A DNA stretch of 64,000 nucleotides from Nocardia speluncae NBRC 108251 (GCF_001613245.1 NZ_BDBZ01000009.1:1-64000); one strand, 5' to 3'. Shown: positions 35,311-44,752, counted from the stretch's first letter. Program-made: numbers and translations. The notes: generated by a model from the letters alone, not told the origin.

Positions 35311-35622
35311 ATGCGGCAGCAAAGGGAGCCGATCGCGTTCGGATGGGTCGACGACGAGGTGAGTACGGCGCCGGATCGGGACCGCGCGCAGGTGTCGCGG
35401 TTGGCGCGGCGGCTCGGTTACCGCGTGATGTGGCCCGATGTGCGTTCGGTGCTACCCGTGGCCGACCAGGTACGCAACGCGGCGGCGGAAGTGGTGATCA
35501 TGCCCGAACCGGGCCATCTCGGCCCACTGGAGCTGAACCGGGTCATGGGCGTCGCCGACGTGGAGACGGTGCTCCCTCGCCTGTCCTTCGCCCGCTGGTC
35601 GACGGCGGGCACCGGCCGGTGA
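35311..35622 (+). CDS. Hypothetical protein with resolvase-like alpha/beta pattern
   Basis: 103 residues: EPIAFGWVDDEVSTAPDRDRAQVSRLARRLGYRVMWPDVRSVLPVADQVRNAAAEVVIMPEPGHLGPLELNRVMGVADVETVLPRLSFARW. The order of strand (AFGWV), helix with Q (QVSRLARRLGY) and strand (AEVVIMP) recalls the N-terminal fold of serine recombinases, but the catalytic Ser and Arg set is missing, so it is not a recombinase. AGGGGAG precedes ATG 35311. It is divergent from the XRE/TPR gene and translationally coupled to the next small gene. Confidence 0.65.
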   Translation: MRQQREPIAFGWVDDEVSTAPDRDRAQVSRLARRLGYRVMWPDVRSVLPVADQVRNAAAEVVIMPEPGHLGPLELNRVMGVADVETVLPRLSFARWSTAGTGR

Positions 35623-35705
35623 TGGGTCTGGGATGGCTGGTGGTGCTCGGGCTGCCGGTGACCGTGCTGGTCTGGGCGGTGTTCTGGCCGAACGACCGCA
35701 GCTGA
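35622..35705 (+). CDS. Small single-helix membrane protein (27 residues)
   Basis: ATG 35622 overlaps the stop of the preceding gene (TGATG). The product is MGLGWLVVLGLPVTVLVW followed by AVFWPNDRS, one membrane helix with a charged end. The overlap and the almost purely hydrophobic make-up support a real microprotein. Confidence 0.45.
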   Translation: MGLGWLVVLGLPVTVLVWAVFWPNDRS

Positions 35706-35821
35706 TCGGCGAAACGCCGGGGCCGCCCTCCGTCAGGCGGGGCCGGTGTGGAACCGCAGGTCAGGGGACGATCTGTGCGGTGTTCATTGCTACCGCGCCG
35801 CTACCGGCGGACACTGGAGGA

Positions 35822-36001
35822 ATGGTTGACAGGGAGCAGCGCACACCGTTGTACGGGGTGGTACTGATTCTCGCGGCGCTCGGTGCGGCGATGGCGGTCA
35901 GCTACTTCGGGCCGACGTGGTTCCGCGTCACCGTCTACATCCTCGCGGTGATGGTTTTCCTGGTCGGCGGTGTGATGACCTTCCGGGACTACTCGCGCTG
36001 A
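35822..36001 (+). CDS. Small two-helix membrane protein
   Basis: 59 residues: a short charged N-terminus (MVDREQRTPLY), helix GVVLILAALGAAMAVSYFG, the turn PTWFR, helix VTVYILAVMVFLVGGVMTF and the end RDYSR. No family recognised. ATG 35822 has CTGGAGGA upstream. A strong hairpin follows the stop. Confidence 0.6.
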   Translation: MVDREQRTPLYGVVLILAALGAAMAVSYFGPTWFRVTVYILAVMVFLVGGVMTFRDYSR

Positions 36002-36011
36002 CGTAGCGGAT

Positions 36012-36049
36012 ACCGATGCTCGCCCCGGTTTCGTGGGGCGAGCATCGGT
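36012..36049. terminator. Strong bidirectional hairpin terminator
   Basis: ACCGATGCTCGCCCC (36012-36026) and GGGGCGAGCATCGGT (36035-36049) are perfectly complementary over 15 bp with an 8-base loop. It lies between two convergent genes. Confidence 0.75.
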
Positions 36050-36056
36050 CGTCGCG

Positions 36057-37676
36057 TCAGTGGGGTTCGGGGATTTCTCCCGGCCGGTATTTCGGCAGTC
36101 GCGAGGCGGGTAGCGCGGCGGCGGCACTGATACCGGCGAGGATGAGGAAACCGAGTTTCAGTGTGCGCAGCCGCTGCTCTTCGTTCAGGGTTACGGCGGC
36201 ATCTATCTGTTCAGGGGTGGCGGTGGTCTGCTCGAGCAGGCCGCGTAATTCGTCGTTGCTCACGAAGTTGACGTTGTCGAGGTTCACCTGCGCGGCCAGG
36301 TCCGGCGGCAGTTCCGGATGTTCCTCCACGGACTGGGTCACTCCGAAACTCAGTGTGGTTACGAGTACGGCGCCCATGACGGCGGTGCCGACGGCCGAGG
36401 CGAGGTTCTGCGCGCTACCCCGCAACGATCCGACATCGCCGGCGAGTTCCTTGGGTGCGGCGGTGACCAGCACGTTGAACACCAGTGTGACCAGCGCGCC
36501 CTGCCCGATACCGAAGACGATGAGCCCCAGGATCGTCGGAACGGTTTCCCAGTTGTTCGTGACCGCGAAGGCGAGCCAGATCAGCGCGACCGTTGTCAGG
36601 CCGAACGAGAAGAGGGCGATCACGCGCGGCGGATACTGCTTGTAGAACCGGACGATCAGCGTCGCGGTGACGAAAACGGTCAGGTTGAACGGGATCATCG
36701 CCAGCGACGTATCGAACGGGCTACGTCCCTGCACCACTTGGATGTAAGTGGGGATGGTGAAGTTCACCGCGGCTTCCATGGCCACGATGACGAACATCGC
36801 GTAGATGGCGGCACGCTCGGTGGGGCGGCTCAGTACGCTCAGATCGATCAGCGGAACCTTGCCCTGCCGCATCCGCCGCCTGGTCCATATGACGAACAAC
36901 TGCCCTAGGATCACACCGGCCAGGACCAGCACCGGCGCGGGGGACAGGTCGAGAATCGAGAACGGCGCGGCGTCTTTCGCGAAGACGATGCCCCAGGCGT
37001 TCAGGTTGTTGAAGCCCAGGGTGAGTACGACGATCGCGGAACCGATCAGCGCCGAGGCGAAGAGATCGATTCGGATATTCGGGTTGCCCTCATCGGTGCG
37101 GAGCCCGAAACTCAGTGCGAAAACGGCGACCGCGATGGCCAGCGTGACACCGAATACCGGGCGCCAGCCGACCAGCGTCCCGAGTGTGCCGCCGATCAGG
37201 AACGCGCTGACACCGGAGATGGCGCGGGCCGAACCGAGCGAGCCGACCGCCGTTGCTTGCTGATCGCCCGTGTAGTTCTCGGCGATGAGCGCCACCAGCG
37301 CCGGAACGATGATCGCCGCGGCGGCGCCGGCCAGCACCTGACCGCCGATGGCCCATTCGATACTCGGTGACAGGATCATCGTCAATGACGAGCAGGCGAA
37401 TACGACGACCACGACCCGGAAGATGACCAACCAGCCGATACGCTGGCCCAGTTTCGCGCCTGTCATCACCAGTGCGGCAACGGCAATGCCGTAGACGACG
37501 ATCGTGGAGCTTGCGACTGTCGGCGCAACCCCGAAGTCCTCGACTATGCCGCCCAGGGAGATCGGCAGCGCAGCGACGTTGAAAGACATGAGTACCTGTG
37601 CGAGGAACAGTCCGATCATCGGCACCCACGAGCGCCGTTCCGGATCGGACCGGGCGGTGAACGTGTTGTCCGGCAC
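36057..37676 (-). CDS. MFS transporter, DHA2 type (14 helices)
   Basis: 539 residues. Helix 1 region WVPMIGLFLAQVLMSFNVAALPISLGGIVEDFG, motif A-like GAKLGQRIGWLVIFR, and at least twelve further hydrophobic helices, as in proton-driven drug exporters. A long extracytoplasmic segment (EEHPELPPDLAAQVNLDNVNFVSNDELRGLLEQTTATPEQID) precedes the last helix. The N-terminal signature differs from the drug type (NVAALPISL rather than DxTIVNVAL), so the substrate is uncertain. GTG 37676 lies 2 bp after the glutaminase stop with AAAGGAG inside the end of glsA, so the two form an operon. Confidence 0.88.
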   Translation of the reverse strand: MPDNTFTARSDPERRSWVPMIGLFLAQVLMSFNVAALPISLGGIVEDFGVAPTVASSTIVVYGIAVAALVMTGAKLGQRIGWLVIFRVVVVVFACSSLTMILSPSIEWAIGGQVLAGAAAAIIVPALVALIAENYTGDQQATAVGSLGSARAISGVSAFLIGGTLGTLVGWRPVFGVTLAIAVAVFALSFGLRTDEGNPNIRIDLFASALIGSAIVVLTLGFNNLNAWGIVFAKDAAPFSILDLSPAPVLVLAGVILGQLFVIWTRRRMRQGKVPLIDLSVLSRPTERAAIYAMFVIVAMEAAVNFTIPTYIQVVQGRSPFDTSLAMIPFNLTVFVTATLIVRFYKQYPPRVIALFSFGLTTVALIWLAFAVTNNWETVPTILGLIVFGIGQGALVTLVFNVLVTAAPKELAGDVGSLRGSAQNLASAVGTAVMGAVLVTTLSFGVTQSVEEHPELPPDLAAQVNLDNVNFVSNDELRGLLEQTTATPEQIDAAVTLNEEQRLRTLKLGFLILAGISAAAALPASRLPKYRPGEIPEPH

Positions 37677-37678
37677 GG

Positions 37679-38710
37679 TCAGGCTCCTTTCGCGCTGTCG
37701 CGGTGGGCGGCGACGGGCTGGTGGACGGAGGACGCGAAAAGGTTGAGGCCCAGGGCCCGCGACAGGTAGGCGCAGGCGCGTTGCCCGCGGACGCTGTTGC
37801 CCGCCGGATCCAGCCGCGGTGAGAACGTGCCCAGCGCACCCTTGCCCGGCGATATCGCCACGATGCCGCCCGCGACCCCGGATTTCGCCGGCAATCCGAT
37901 TTCGAACAGCCACTCACCGGATCGTTCGTAGAGCCCGCACGAGGCGAGCACGGCCAGGGTGTCGCGGCACACTTCGGACGAGATCACCCGCTCCCGGGTA
38001 ACCGGGTTGACACCACCGCCGGCCAGGGTGGCGCCCATGACGGCGAGGTCTGCGGATGTCACAGCGAGGGCGCACTGGCGGGTGTAGATGTCCACGGTCT
38101 CCAGCGGGTCGGTATCGAGGCGCCCGTAACGTTCGAGGAGTCGCGCGATTGCCTTGTTGCGCTGATTGGTGAGCATTTCCGAGTGGTAGACCACCCCGTC
38201 GAGTTCGAGATACCGCCCCGCGAAACGGGATATGCCGGTGCGGATGTTCTCCCACTGCTCCGCCGGTGTCGCGCCGGGCATCAACCCCGTCGTCGCTATC
38301 GCGCCGGCGTTGACCATCGGATTCATCGGGCTGCCGGCGTTGAGTTCGACGGCCATCACCGAATTGAACGGTAGCCCCGTATTGTTCACGCCGACACGCT
38401 CGTGTACCGCCTGGTGCCCGTATCTCTCGCAGACGAGTGCGAAGACGAAGGCCTTCGAAATCGACTGGATCGAGAATGCGATATCGGTGTCACCGGCCGC
38501 GTGGGTGCTGCCGTCCACTCCGGCCAGCGTGAGCCCGAACCAGTTCGGGTCGGCCTCGGCCAGGATCGGGATGTAGTCGGCGACCTGCCCGTCGTGCAGG
38601 CCGGTGTAGCGCCGGTGGGCCTCGGCAACGAGTTCGCCGACTCGGGATTCGGTGGGAAGATCGCCGGTGAACGCATGTTGTGCGACGTCGAGCACATCCG
38701 CCTCGAACAT
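37679..38710 (-). CDS. glsA: Glutaminase A
   Basis: Hydrolyses L-glutamine to glutamate and ammonia. 343 residues of the serine-dependent beta-lactamase-like fold, with the catalytic SxxK in AFSIQSISKAFVFALV. Also MNPMVNAGAIATTGL, YHSEMLTNQRNKAIARLL (Tyr/Asn region) and LPAKSGVAGGIVAISPGKGALGTFSPRLDPAGNSVRG, all typical. The C-terminus is slightly extended. It precedes and is coupled to an MFS gene and sits beside two amino-acid symporter genes, suggesting glutamine use. GGAGGCC upstream of ATG 38710. Confidence 0.95.
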   Translation of the reverse strand: MFEADVLDVAQHAFTGDLPTESRVGELVAEAHRRYTGLHDGQVADYIPILAEADPNWFGLTLAGVDGSTHAAGDTDIAFSIQSISKAFVFALVCERYGHQAVHERVGVNNTGLPFNSVMAVELNAGSPMNPMVNAGAIATTGLMPGATPAEQWENIRTGISRFAGRYLELDGVVYHSEMLTNQRNKAIARLLERYGRLDTDPLETVDIYTRQCALAVTSADLAVMGATLAGGGVNPVTRERVISSEVCRDTLAVLASCGLYERSGEWLFEIGLPAKSGVAGGIVAISPGKGALGTFSPRLDPAGNSVRGQRACAYLSRALGLNLFASSVHQPVAAHRDSAKGA

Positions 38711-38963
38711 CGTGGCCTCCTCCACCTCGTCCCGTATTCGGCGCGGGTTTGCCCGGGGTTTCCCGGAGGTGCGCCGCCGGGGCTTCCGGGGCCAGGTCGC
38801 TGCGGACCATAGGTGCTGCACCGCCCGATTGCCCGAGCGTAACGGTGAGTATGGTCCTGGCTCGGGATGAACCGCCGGTCGAGCGTCGCCCTTCGAAAAA
38901 GGGTTATGCGCGCTCGCGGCGACGGGAGCGAACACCGGAGGCCCCGCTGCCCCCTGGTAACGC

Positions 38964-40349
38964 TCAGATGGTCGGGATCCGTTCGGGGGGCGGTTCGTAG
39001 GGATTCGGGTCTTTTCGTTCGAAATAGGCCTTGGTCTCGCGATACACCAGCGGGGACAGGATCAGCAGGCCGATGAGGTTCGGGAGTGCCATCAACCCGT
39101 TGGCGACGTCGGAGAAGGTCCACACGGTGGTCAGTTCGGTGGTGGCTCCCAGGTACACCACTGCGATGAACAGGATGCGGTAGGGCAGTACAAGGCTGTT
39201 GCCGAACAAGTACTCGATGCACCGGTCGCCGTAATAGGACCAGCCGAGAACGGTGGAGAAGGCGAAGAAGATGATGCTGACGGTGACGATGACGCTGCCC
39301 CAGGTCCCGGGTAGTGCGTCGGCGAATGCCGCAGCGGTGAAGGTCGCTGCGTCGGCGTCGGTTTTCCAGACACCGGTCACGACGATCACCAAGCCGGTGA
39401 AGGAGACCACGACGAGGGTGTCGATGAAGGTCTGGGTCATCGACACCAGCGCTTGACGCACCGGATGGGTGGTCGAGGCCGCCGCGGCGGCGATACCACC
39501 GGTGCCGAGCCCGGATTCGTTGGAGAAAATCCCTCGGGCCACGCCGTACTGGATGGCCGCGGCGACTCCGGCACCCACGAAACCGCCGGTCGCGGCCGTA
39601 CCGGTGAAGGCGTCGGTGACGATCTCGGCGACCGCTGCCGGCAGATCCTCGAAGCGGAAGATCAGCACGGCGAGCGCGCCGAGGATATACAGGACGATCA
39701 TGACCGGTACGAAGACGCTGGCGACGCGGCCGATCCCTTTGATGCCGCCGAGGATGACCGCGGCGGCAAGGCCGGTGATGATGAGCCCGGTGATCCAGGT
39801 CGGCAGGCCCCATTCCGACTCCACGTTCAGCGCAACCGTGTTGGCCTGGGTCATGTTGCCGATTCCGAACGAGGCCACCACACCGGCCACGGCGAAGAAG
39901 CCACCGAGGAAGATGCCGAGCGGCCCCTTGATACCGCGCCGCAGGTAGTGCATGGGGCCACCGGCTTGGTTACCGGCGGCGTCGGTGCGGCGGAAACGGA
40001 CGCCGAGGAACGCTTCGCTGTACTTGGTGGCCATTCCGACCAGGCCGGTCAGCCACATCCAGAGCACCGCGCCCGGGCCACCCAGGGAGATGGCGGTGGC
40101 GACACCGGCGATATTGCCGACACCGACCGTCGCCGCCAGCGCGGTGGACAGCGCCTGATAGTGGGAGATATCGCCCTCGGCATCGGGATCGGCGCGTTCG
40201 ACGAAACCCAGCCGGAACGCGAGGACGAATCGCCGGAACTGAATGCCCCGCAGCAAGACTGTCAAATACAGTCCGGTCAGCAAGAGTAAGGGGATCAGTA
40301 GCCAGGGACCCCAGATGAAGTCGCTGGCGCTGCTGAGCAACTCGCTCAT
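38964..40349 (-). CDS. Alanine/glycine:cation symporter (AgcS family)
   Basis: 461 residues and about eleven membrane helices. Family signature GVGNIAGVATAISLGGPGAVLWMWLTGLVGMATKYSEAFLGVRFR and the late ARGIFSNESGLGTGGIAAAAAS. AgcS proteins import small amino acids (Ala, Gly, in some cases Gln) with Na+. The C-terminus is Pro-rich (NPYEPPPERIPTI). ATG 40349 (MSELLSSASDF) is chosen; ATG 40367 is six codons upstream. It faces the GltS-like gene across about 350 bp. Confidence 0.93.
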   Translation of the reverse strand: MSELLSSASDFIWGPWLLIPLLLLTGLYLTVLLRGIQFRRFVLAFRLGFVERADPDAEGDISHYQALSTALAATVGVGNIAGVATAISLGGPGAVLWMWLTGLVGMATKYSEAFLGVRFRRTDAAGNQAGGPMHYLRRGIKGPLGIFLGGFFAVAGVVASFGIGNMTQANTVALNVESEWGLPTWITGLIITGLAAAVILGGIKGIGRVASVFVPVMIVLYILGALAVLIFRFEDLPAAVAEIVTDAFTGTAATGGFVGAGVAAAIQYGVARGIFSNESGLGTGGIAAAAASTTHPVRQALVSMTQTFIDTLVVVSFTGLVIVVTGVWKTDADAATFTAAAFADALPGTWGSVIVTVSIIFFAFSTVLGWSYYGDRCIEYLFGNSLVLPYRILFIAVVYLGATTELTTVWTFSDVANGLMALPNLIGLLILSPLVYRETKAYFERKDPNPYEPPPERIPTI

Positions 40350-40697
40350 ATAGAACAACCGCCTCATTCGGTGACAAGCCGTGGCCGGCACGTGCCACGG
40401 TCGAGAGCCACCGGAGATTCACCGATGGCTTGATCATTGTCGAGGAAGACGATTACGTACGCATGACGAGCCGCGTTTCACACCAGGGCGCGACCCCGGG
40501 GTGAGATCGGGTGCTGGGATCGGTTGTGGAATGACCCCGTGTGCCGGGACCCTGCGTATCTCCATCAGTGGGAGGGGTTTACGCATTGTTGGACCGCTAT
40601 CTATCGTACCGTTAATTAACGGCACAGTTCGCTGGTCTTGTGCTCCGCTCCTCGCGACGGAGTGCGGCCGGTGTCGCTACGACGGAAGTAGGTGGAT
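40350..40697. promoter_or_regulatory. Divergent control region with palindrome CCGTTAATTAACGG
   Basis: No gene between the AgcS and GltS-like starts. The perfect 14-bp palindrome CCGTTAATTAACGG (40609-40622) overlaps a possible promoter for the GltS-like gene, TTGGAC (40589-40594), 17 bp, TTAATT (40612-40617). The binder is unknown; no regulator gene adjoins. Confidence 0.5.
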
Positions 40698-42134
40698 ATG
40701 TCTCCCAACGCAATTGGCTTCGCCCTGTTGCTGCTGGGCGTGATGATGTTGGTCGCCAAGATCATCAGGGTCAAGTGGCGATTGGCGCAGAAGTTGTTCA
40801 TTCCCAGTTCGATCATCGGCGGGGCGCTGGCCCTGCTGGTCGGGCCGGATGTGTTCGGCCGGATCGCCGGATTGTTCGGGACCGACCGGTTCGCCGAGTC
40901 GGGGTTGCTGACACCGGAGATCATCGAGGTGTGGAAAACCCTTCCGGGCCTGTTGATCTCGCTGGTATTCGCCGGGCTGTTGATGGGTCATAAGCTGCCG
41001 TCGCCCCGTAAGGCGTTTCGGGTGGCCGGGCCGCAGATCGCTTTCGGTATGACAGTGGCCAGTGGCCAGTATGTATTCGGTCTGCTGCTGGCGATTCTGG
41101 TGCTCGGTCCGGTGTTCGGCCTGCCGGCGATGGCGGGCACGCTGATCGAGATCGGGTTCGAAGGGGGACACGGCACTGCCGCGGGTATGGCAGGCACTTT
41201 CGAGGAATTCGGATTCCCTGAGGGACAGGACCTGGCGCTGGGTCTGGCAACGGTGGGCGTTCTGTCCGGCATCGTTTGCGGGATCGCGTTGATCAACTGG
41301 GGTGTGCGCACCGGTAAGACCACTGAATTGCGGGTAGACGCAGAGCCTTCGGTTGTCGAGCGCGCGGGTCTGGTGGAGAAGGAGCGGCGTCGTTCCGCGG
41401 GCACCTTGACAGTGAATCCGTCCTCGATCGAGCCCTTGACACTGCACTTCGGGTTGCTGGCGGTAGCGGTGCTGATCGGGTGGCTGATGCTGGAAGGGAT
41501 CCAGTGGGTGGAGTCGAAGCTGTGGGCCGACAGCTTCGAACTGTTCGCGCACGTACCGCTGTTTCCGATCGCCATGATCGGCGGGATCATCGTGCAGGGG
41601 CTGATCCAGGCGTTCGACCGCGAGGAAATCGTGGATGTGCAGATGATCGAGCGCTTGCAGGGCTTCAGCCTCGATGTGCTGGTCATCGCCGCCCTGGGCA
41701 CCTTGTCGCTGACGGCGATCGCGGCGAATATGGGACCGTTCATCCTGCTGGCAGTCACCGGACTGGTATGGACGGCCGGTGCGTTCATCTTCCTGGCGCG
41801 CCGAATGCTGCCGGACTTCTGGTTCGAACGCGGGATCGCCGATGTCGGGCAGGCCATGGGTGTGACCTCCACCGGCCTGATTCTGCTGCGCGTGGTGGAT
41901 CCCGATCTGAAGACCCCGGCCTATCAGGCGTTCGGGTACAAACAGCTGATCATGGAACCGTTCTTCGGGGGCGGCCTCGTCACTGCCGGGGCGATTCCCA
42001 TCATTGCCAACTTCGGTGTCGGCTGGCTGCTCGCCGGAATGTTTGCGCTGTTCGTCGGCGCCCTCGCCGCCGGACTGTTGTACTTCGGCCGGCGCCCCGT
42101 TGCCGCCGAGGAACCGGTAACAGCCGCCCCATGA
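40698..42134 (+). CDS. Sodium/glutamate symporter-like protein (GltS family)
   Basis: 478 residues with two inverted five-helix-like halves. GltS marks are GGALALLVG, EIGFEGGHGTAAGMAGTFEEFGFPEGQDLALGLATVG with the conserved GGHGTA loop, and the second reentrant region MGVTSTGLILLRVVDPDLKTPAYQAFGYKQLIMEPFFGGG. Members import glutamate with Na+. A hydrophilic stretch after residue 200 (VDAEPSVVERAGLVEKERRRS) is longer than in E. coli GltS. ATG 40698 has GGAAGTAGG upstream; GTG 40692 is two codons earlier. The glutaminase nearby supports a glutamate role. Confidence 0.87.
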   Translation: MSPNAIGFALLLLGVMMLVAKIIRVKWRLAQKLFIPSSIIGGALALLVGPDVFGRIAGLFGTDRFAESGLLTPEIIEVWKTLPGLLISLVFAGLLMGHKLPSPRKAFRVAGPQIAFGMTVASGQYVFGLLLAILVLGPVFGLPAMAGTLIEIGFEGGHGTAAGMAGTFEEFGFPEGQDLALGLATVGVLSGIVCGIALINWGVRTGKTTELRVDAEPSVVERAGLVEKERRRSAGTLTVNPSSIEPLTLHFGLLAVAVLIGWLMLEGIQWVESKLWADSFELFAHVPLFPIAMIGGIIVQGLIQAFDREEIVDVQMIERLQGFSLDVLVIAALGTLSLTAIAANMGPFILLAVTGLVWTAGAFIFLARRMLPDFWFERGIADVGQAMGVTSTGLILLRVVDPDLKTPAYQAFGYKQLIMEPFFGGGLVTAGAIPIIANFGVGWLLAGMFALFVGALAAGLLYFGRRPVAAEEPVTAAP

Positions 42135-42149
42135 CAGGCCGGGAGGTGA

Positions 42150-42182
42150 CTTGCCTCGGCGCGCGACCCGCGCCGAGGCAAG
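42150..42182. terminator. Strong bidirectional hairpin terminator
   Basis: CTTGCCTCGGCGCG (42150-42163) and CGCGCCGAGGCAAG (42169-42182) pair perfectly over 14 bp with a 5-base loop, between the convergent GltS-like and hydrolase genes. Confidence 0.75.
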
Positions 42183-42219
42183 CTGATTGCGGCCCCGCCG
42201 CCGTCCGGCCGAGCCGGAA

Positions 42220-43083
42220 TCACAGGCGTCCGGTGAGGTCGTCCACCAGTTCCACGACGCCGGCCGGGTTGTCGTCGAGGGCCAGGTGTCCACAGCCGGG
42301 AAATACGTGCAGTCCGGTTCCGAGCAGGTCGCGGACGGCAGGTTCGAGACGGTCGGGCGGCAGGAAGATGTCCTGGGCTCCGGTGGCCACCACGCAGGGG
42401 GCCGACCGGCAGCGGTCGAGCAGTGCGGGCGCCAGCGGTGCGGGCGCCAGGGTGGTCCGGCAATAGCGGGCGACCAGAGTCATCCACTCCACCAGATGCG
42501 GTGCCACAGCATGTTCCGGGCCCGTCATCAGGCGCAGGAGGCGGTGTGTGCGGTCGGGTGAGGGCGCGGCGAGCCAGGCCAGGGTTGCCGCGAGCAGGCG
42601 GGGCGGCACCTTCAGGCGCACCAGCCCGGCCGGTGCTATGAGCACACGACCGGCGACTCGTTCGGGCGGGCATGCCATGGCGATCGCCCCGCCCAGCGAA
42701 TGCCCGAGCAGAACGGCCGTATCGGGCACAGTCTGTTCCAGCACCTCGTCGAGCCACCGGCCGTACCAGGCCAGCCGGTCTCGGCGCGGCCGCCGCGGCG
42801 CGCTGAGCCCGGGTTGTCCCGGTACATCCAGGGCGATGACCCGGTACCGGGTTGCCAACTCCGCCAGAAACGGGAGCGAGGCCGCGGTGTTCATATTCGT
42901 TCCGGGGACAACCACGACAACGGGCGCCGACTCGTGAGTGTGGCCGAGCCCCACGACACGGGTGGACCCCGCCGAGGTCTCGATCGTCCACTGCCGGTGT
43001 GACCTACCCCGGTCCTGCAGTTGCTCGGTGCACCACAGGCCGATCACTTCACCGCTGGCCGGGTTGATGTACGCCGAAACCAT
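42220..43083 (-). CDS. Alpha/beta-fold hydrolase
   Basis: 287 residues. Oxyanion-side strand APVVVVVPGTNMN, VIALDVPGQPGLS, the nucleophile elbow LLGHSLGGAIAM (Ser), a late Asp in ATGAQDIFLPPDRL and the His in FPGCGHLALDDNP complete the triad. The substrate class is unknown. ATG 43083 has GGGAGA 8 bases upstream. An in-frame ATG at 43134, 2 bp after the nhaA stop, is an alternative that would couple it to nhaA. Confidence 0.85.
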   Translation of the reverse strand: MVSAYINPASGEVIGLWCTEQLQDRGRSHRQWTIETSAGSTRVVGLGHTHESAPVVVVVPGTNMNTAASLPFLAELATRYRVIALDVPGQPGLSAPRRPRRDRLAWYGRWLDEVLEQTVPDTAVLLGHSLGGAIAMACPPERVAGRVLIAPAGLVRLKVPPRLLAATLAWLAAPSPDRTHRLLRLMTGPEHAVAPHLVEWMTLVARYCRTTLAPAPLAPALLDRCRSAPCVVATGAQDIFLPPDRLEPAVRDLLGTGLHVFPGCGHLALDDNPAGVVELVDDLTGRL

Positions 43084-43136
43084 CGGCCGGTCTCCCTTTT
43101 CCGATGTGGGACGGGCGTCGAACGCTGACGGCATGG

Positions 43137-44447
43137 TCAGGACCCCTGCTGGTAGATGTCGGGAACGCCGTCGTGGTCGTCATCGCGAGTCTCTTCTTCG
43201 GCGATCCGGCGGTAGACACGGTTGCGCAGCCGCAACACCACGGTGGCCAGGAACGCCGCGACGAGGGTGCCGACAAGGACACCGATGCGGACGTGGTCTT
43301 CCCACCGCGGCTGATCGGCGAAGGCCAGTTCTCCGATCAGCAGCGAGACCGTGAATCCGATACCACCGAGCAGGGCTACCCCGACAACGTCCACCCAGCT
43401 CAGGTCGGCGTCCAATTCGGCACGGGTCAGTTTGGCGGTGGCGAAGGTGGTGACCAGAATTCCCAGTGCCTTACCGGCAACCAGACCTACGACGATTCCG
43501 AGAGTGACCCGATCGGTGAGCGAATCGACCATCCCGTCGAGCCCGCCGACGGTGACCCCGGCGGCGAAGAACGCGAAAATCGGTACCGCGACGCCGGCGG
43601 ACAGCGGCCGGATCCGATGTTCGAACCATTCGGCGAGCCCAGGGTCCTGCGCCGAGGGATCACCGTTACCGGAACGTGTGGTGAGCACGGGCACGGTGAA
43701 GCCCAGCAGAACGCCGGCGACCGTCGCGTGCACACCGGATTCGTGCACCAGCCACCACGTGAGCAACGCCAGCGGTACCAGCACCCACACCGACCGGACC
43801 CCCCGCTGGACAGCGACGGCGAAGGCGGCCAACGGGAGCAGCGCCAACCCGAGATAGGGCAGCTGGAGTTCGTCGGTGTAGAAGATCGCGATGATCGTCA
43901 CCGCGAGCAGGTCGTCGACCACAGCGAGTGTGAGCAGGAAGGTACGCAAGGCGGTGGGCAGGTGCGAGCTCACCACGGCGAGTACTGCCAGCGCGAAGGC
44001 GATATCGGTGGCCGTAGGAATCGCCCACCCCTGCACCGCATCGCCGTTGCCGAGGTTGAAGGCCAGGAAGATCGCCGCCGGTCCGATCATGCCGCCGACC
44101 GCGGCCACCACCGGCAGCGCCGCCCGGCGCGGATCGCGGAGATCGCCGGCGACGAATTCGCGTTTGAGTTCGAGGCCGACGACGAAGAAGAACACTGCCA
44201 GCAACCCGTCGGCGGCCCAGGTCGCCAGCGAAAGGTCCAGATGCAGGGCCGACGGTCCGAGCTGGAAGTCGCGAAGCGCATCGTAGGCGCCTGACCAGGG
44301 GGTGTTGGCCCAGATCAAACCGCCGGCCGCGGCGATGATCAACAGCACGCCACCGGCGGTCTCGGTGCGCAGAAGCGCGGTGATCCGCCGAGCTTCGGGC
44401 CAGGAACCGCGAGCGAACAGGGTAGGGCGGGAGCGAGGAGAACGCAT
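43137..44447 (-). CDS. nhaA: Na+/H+ antiporter NhaA
   Basis: 436 residues, 11-12 helices. Exchanges sodium for protons across the membrane. Ion-site aspartates are in [16 protein letters not shown] and [18 protein letters not shown] (the paired Asp of NhaA), with [10 protein letters not shown] and [16 protein letters not shown] later. The soluble C-terminus ends in [20 protein letters not shown], an acidic tail like a calcium-binding DxDxDG loop, which is unusual. ATG 44447 (MRSPRSRP) is chosen as the start nearest the first helix; the frame is open to 44582. Confidence 0.93.
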   Translation of the reverse strand: MRSPRSRPTLFARGSWPEARRITALLRTETAGGVLLIIAAAGGLIWANTPWSGAYDALRDFQLGPSALHLDLSLATWAADGLLAVFFFVVGLELKREFVAGDLRDPRRAALPVVAAVGGMIGPAAIFLAFNLGNGDAVQGWAIPTATDIAFALAVLAVVSSHLPTALRTFLLTLAVVDDLLAVTIIAIFYTDELQLPYLGLALLPLAAFAVAVQRGVRSVWVLVPLALLTWWLVHESGVHATVAGVLLGFTVPVLTTRSGNGDPSAQDPGLAEWFEHRIRPLSAGVAVPIFAFFAAGVTVGGLDGMVDSLTDRVTLGIVVGLVAGKALGILVTTFATAKLTRAELDADLSWVDVVGVALLGGIGFTVSLLIGELAFADQPRWEDHVRIGVLVGTLVAAFLATVVLRLRNRVYRRIAEEETRDDDHDGVPDIYQQGS

Positions 44448-44607
44448 CGGCGAGGGGCATCTTTCGTCGGCGGCGACCCCGGCCCGTGTCCAGGCCAGGT
44501 GTGCCGACCAGACTTCCCGGCTCTCCTGCTGTAAAGATGCCGTATAGACCCCGGAGAACGCAAACCATGCGGTGTCGTTCATGCGGGCGCTGCCGGTGGC
44601 GTTCGAG

Positions 44608-44752
44608 TCAGTTCAGCGGGTGAAGTGTTTGCGCGGTCGCGGCGTAGGCGGTGTCGAAGTCGACGGCCAGTACTGCTTCGGCGCGCGCGACGACGGCGCG
44701 TTGCTCCCACTCCCGGCCGCGGTACGGCTGCGCCAGGCGGTGCCGGTGGTGT
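44608..44752 (-). pseudogene. C-terminal fragment of an unidentified gene
   Basis: The minus-strand frame reads [37 protein letters not shown] and stops at 44608. The composition is protein-like and differs from the surrounding frames, but there is no start. It abuts the truncated lipoprotein gene, as if a deletion had joined two gene ends. Confidence 0.4.

Noticed and set aside
35311..35622. Serine recombinase
   Set aside because: Only the strand-helix pattern is similar; the catalytic Ser and conserved Arg residues are missing and the protein is too short.
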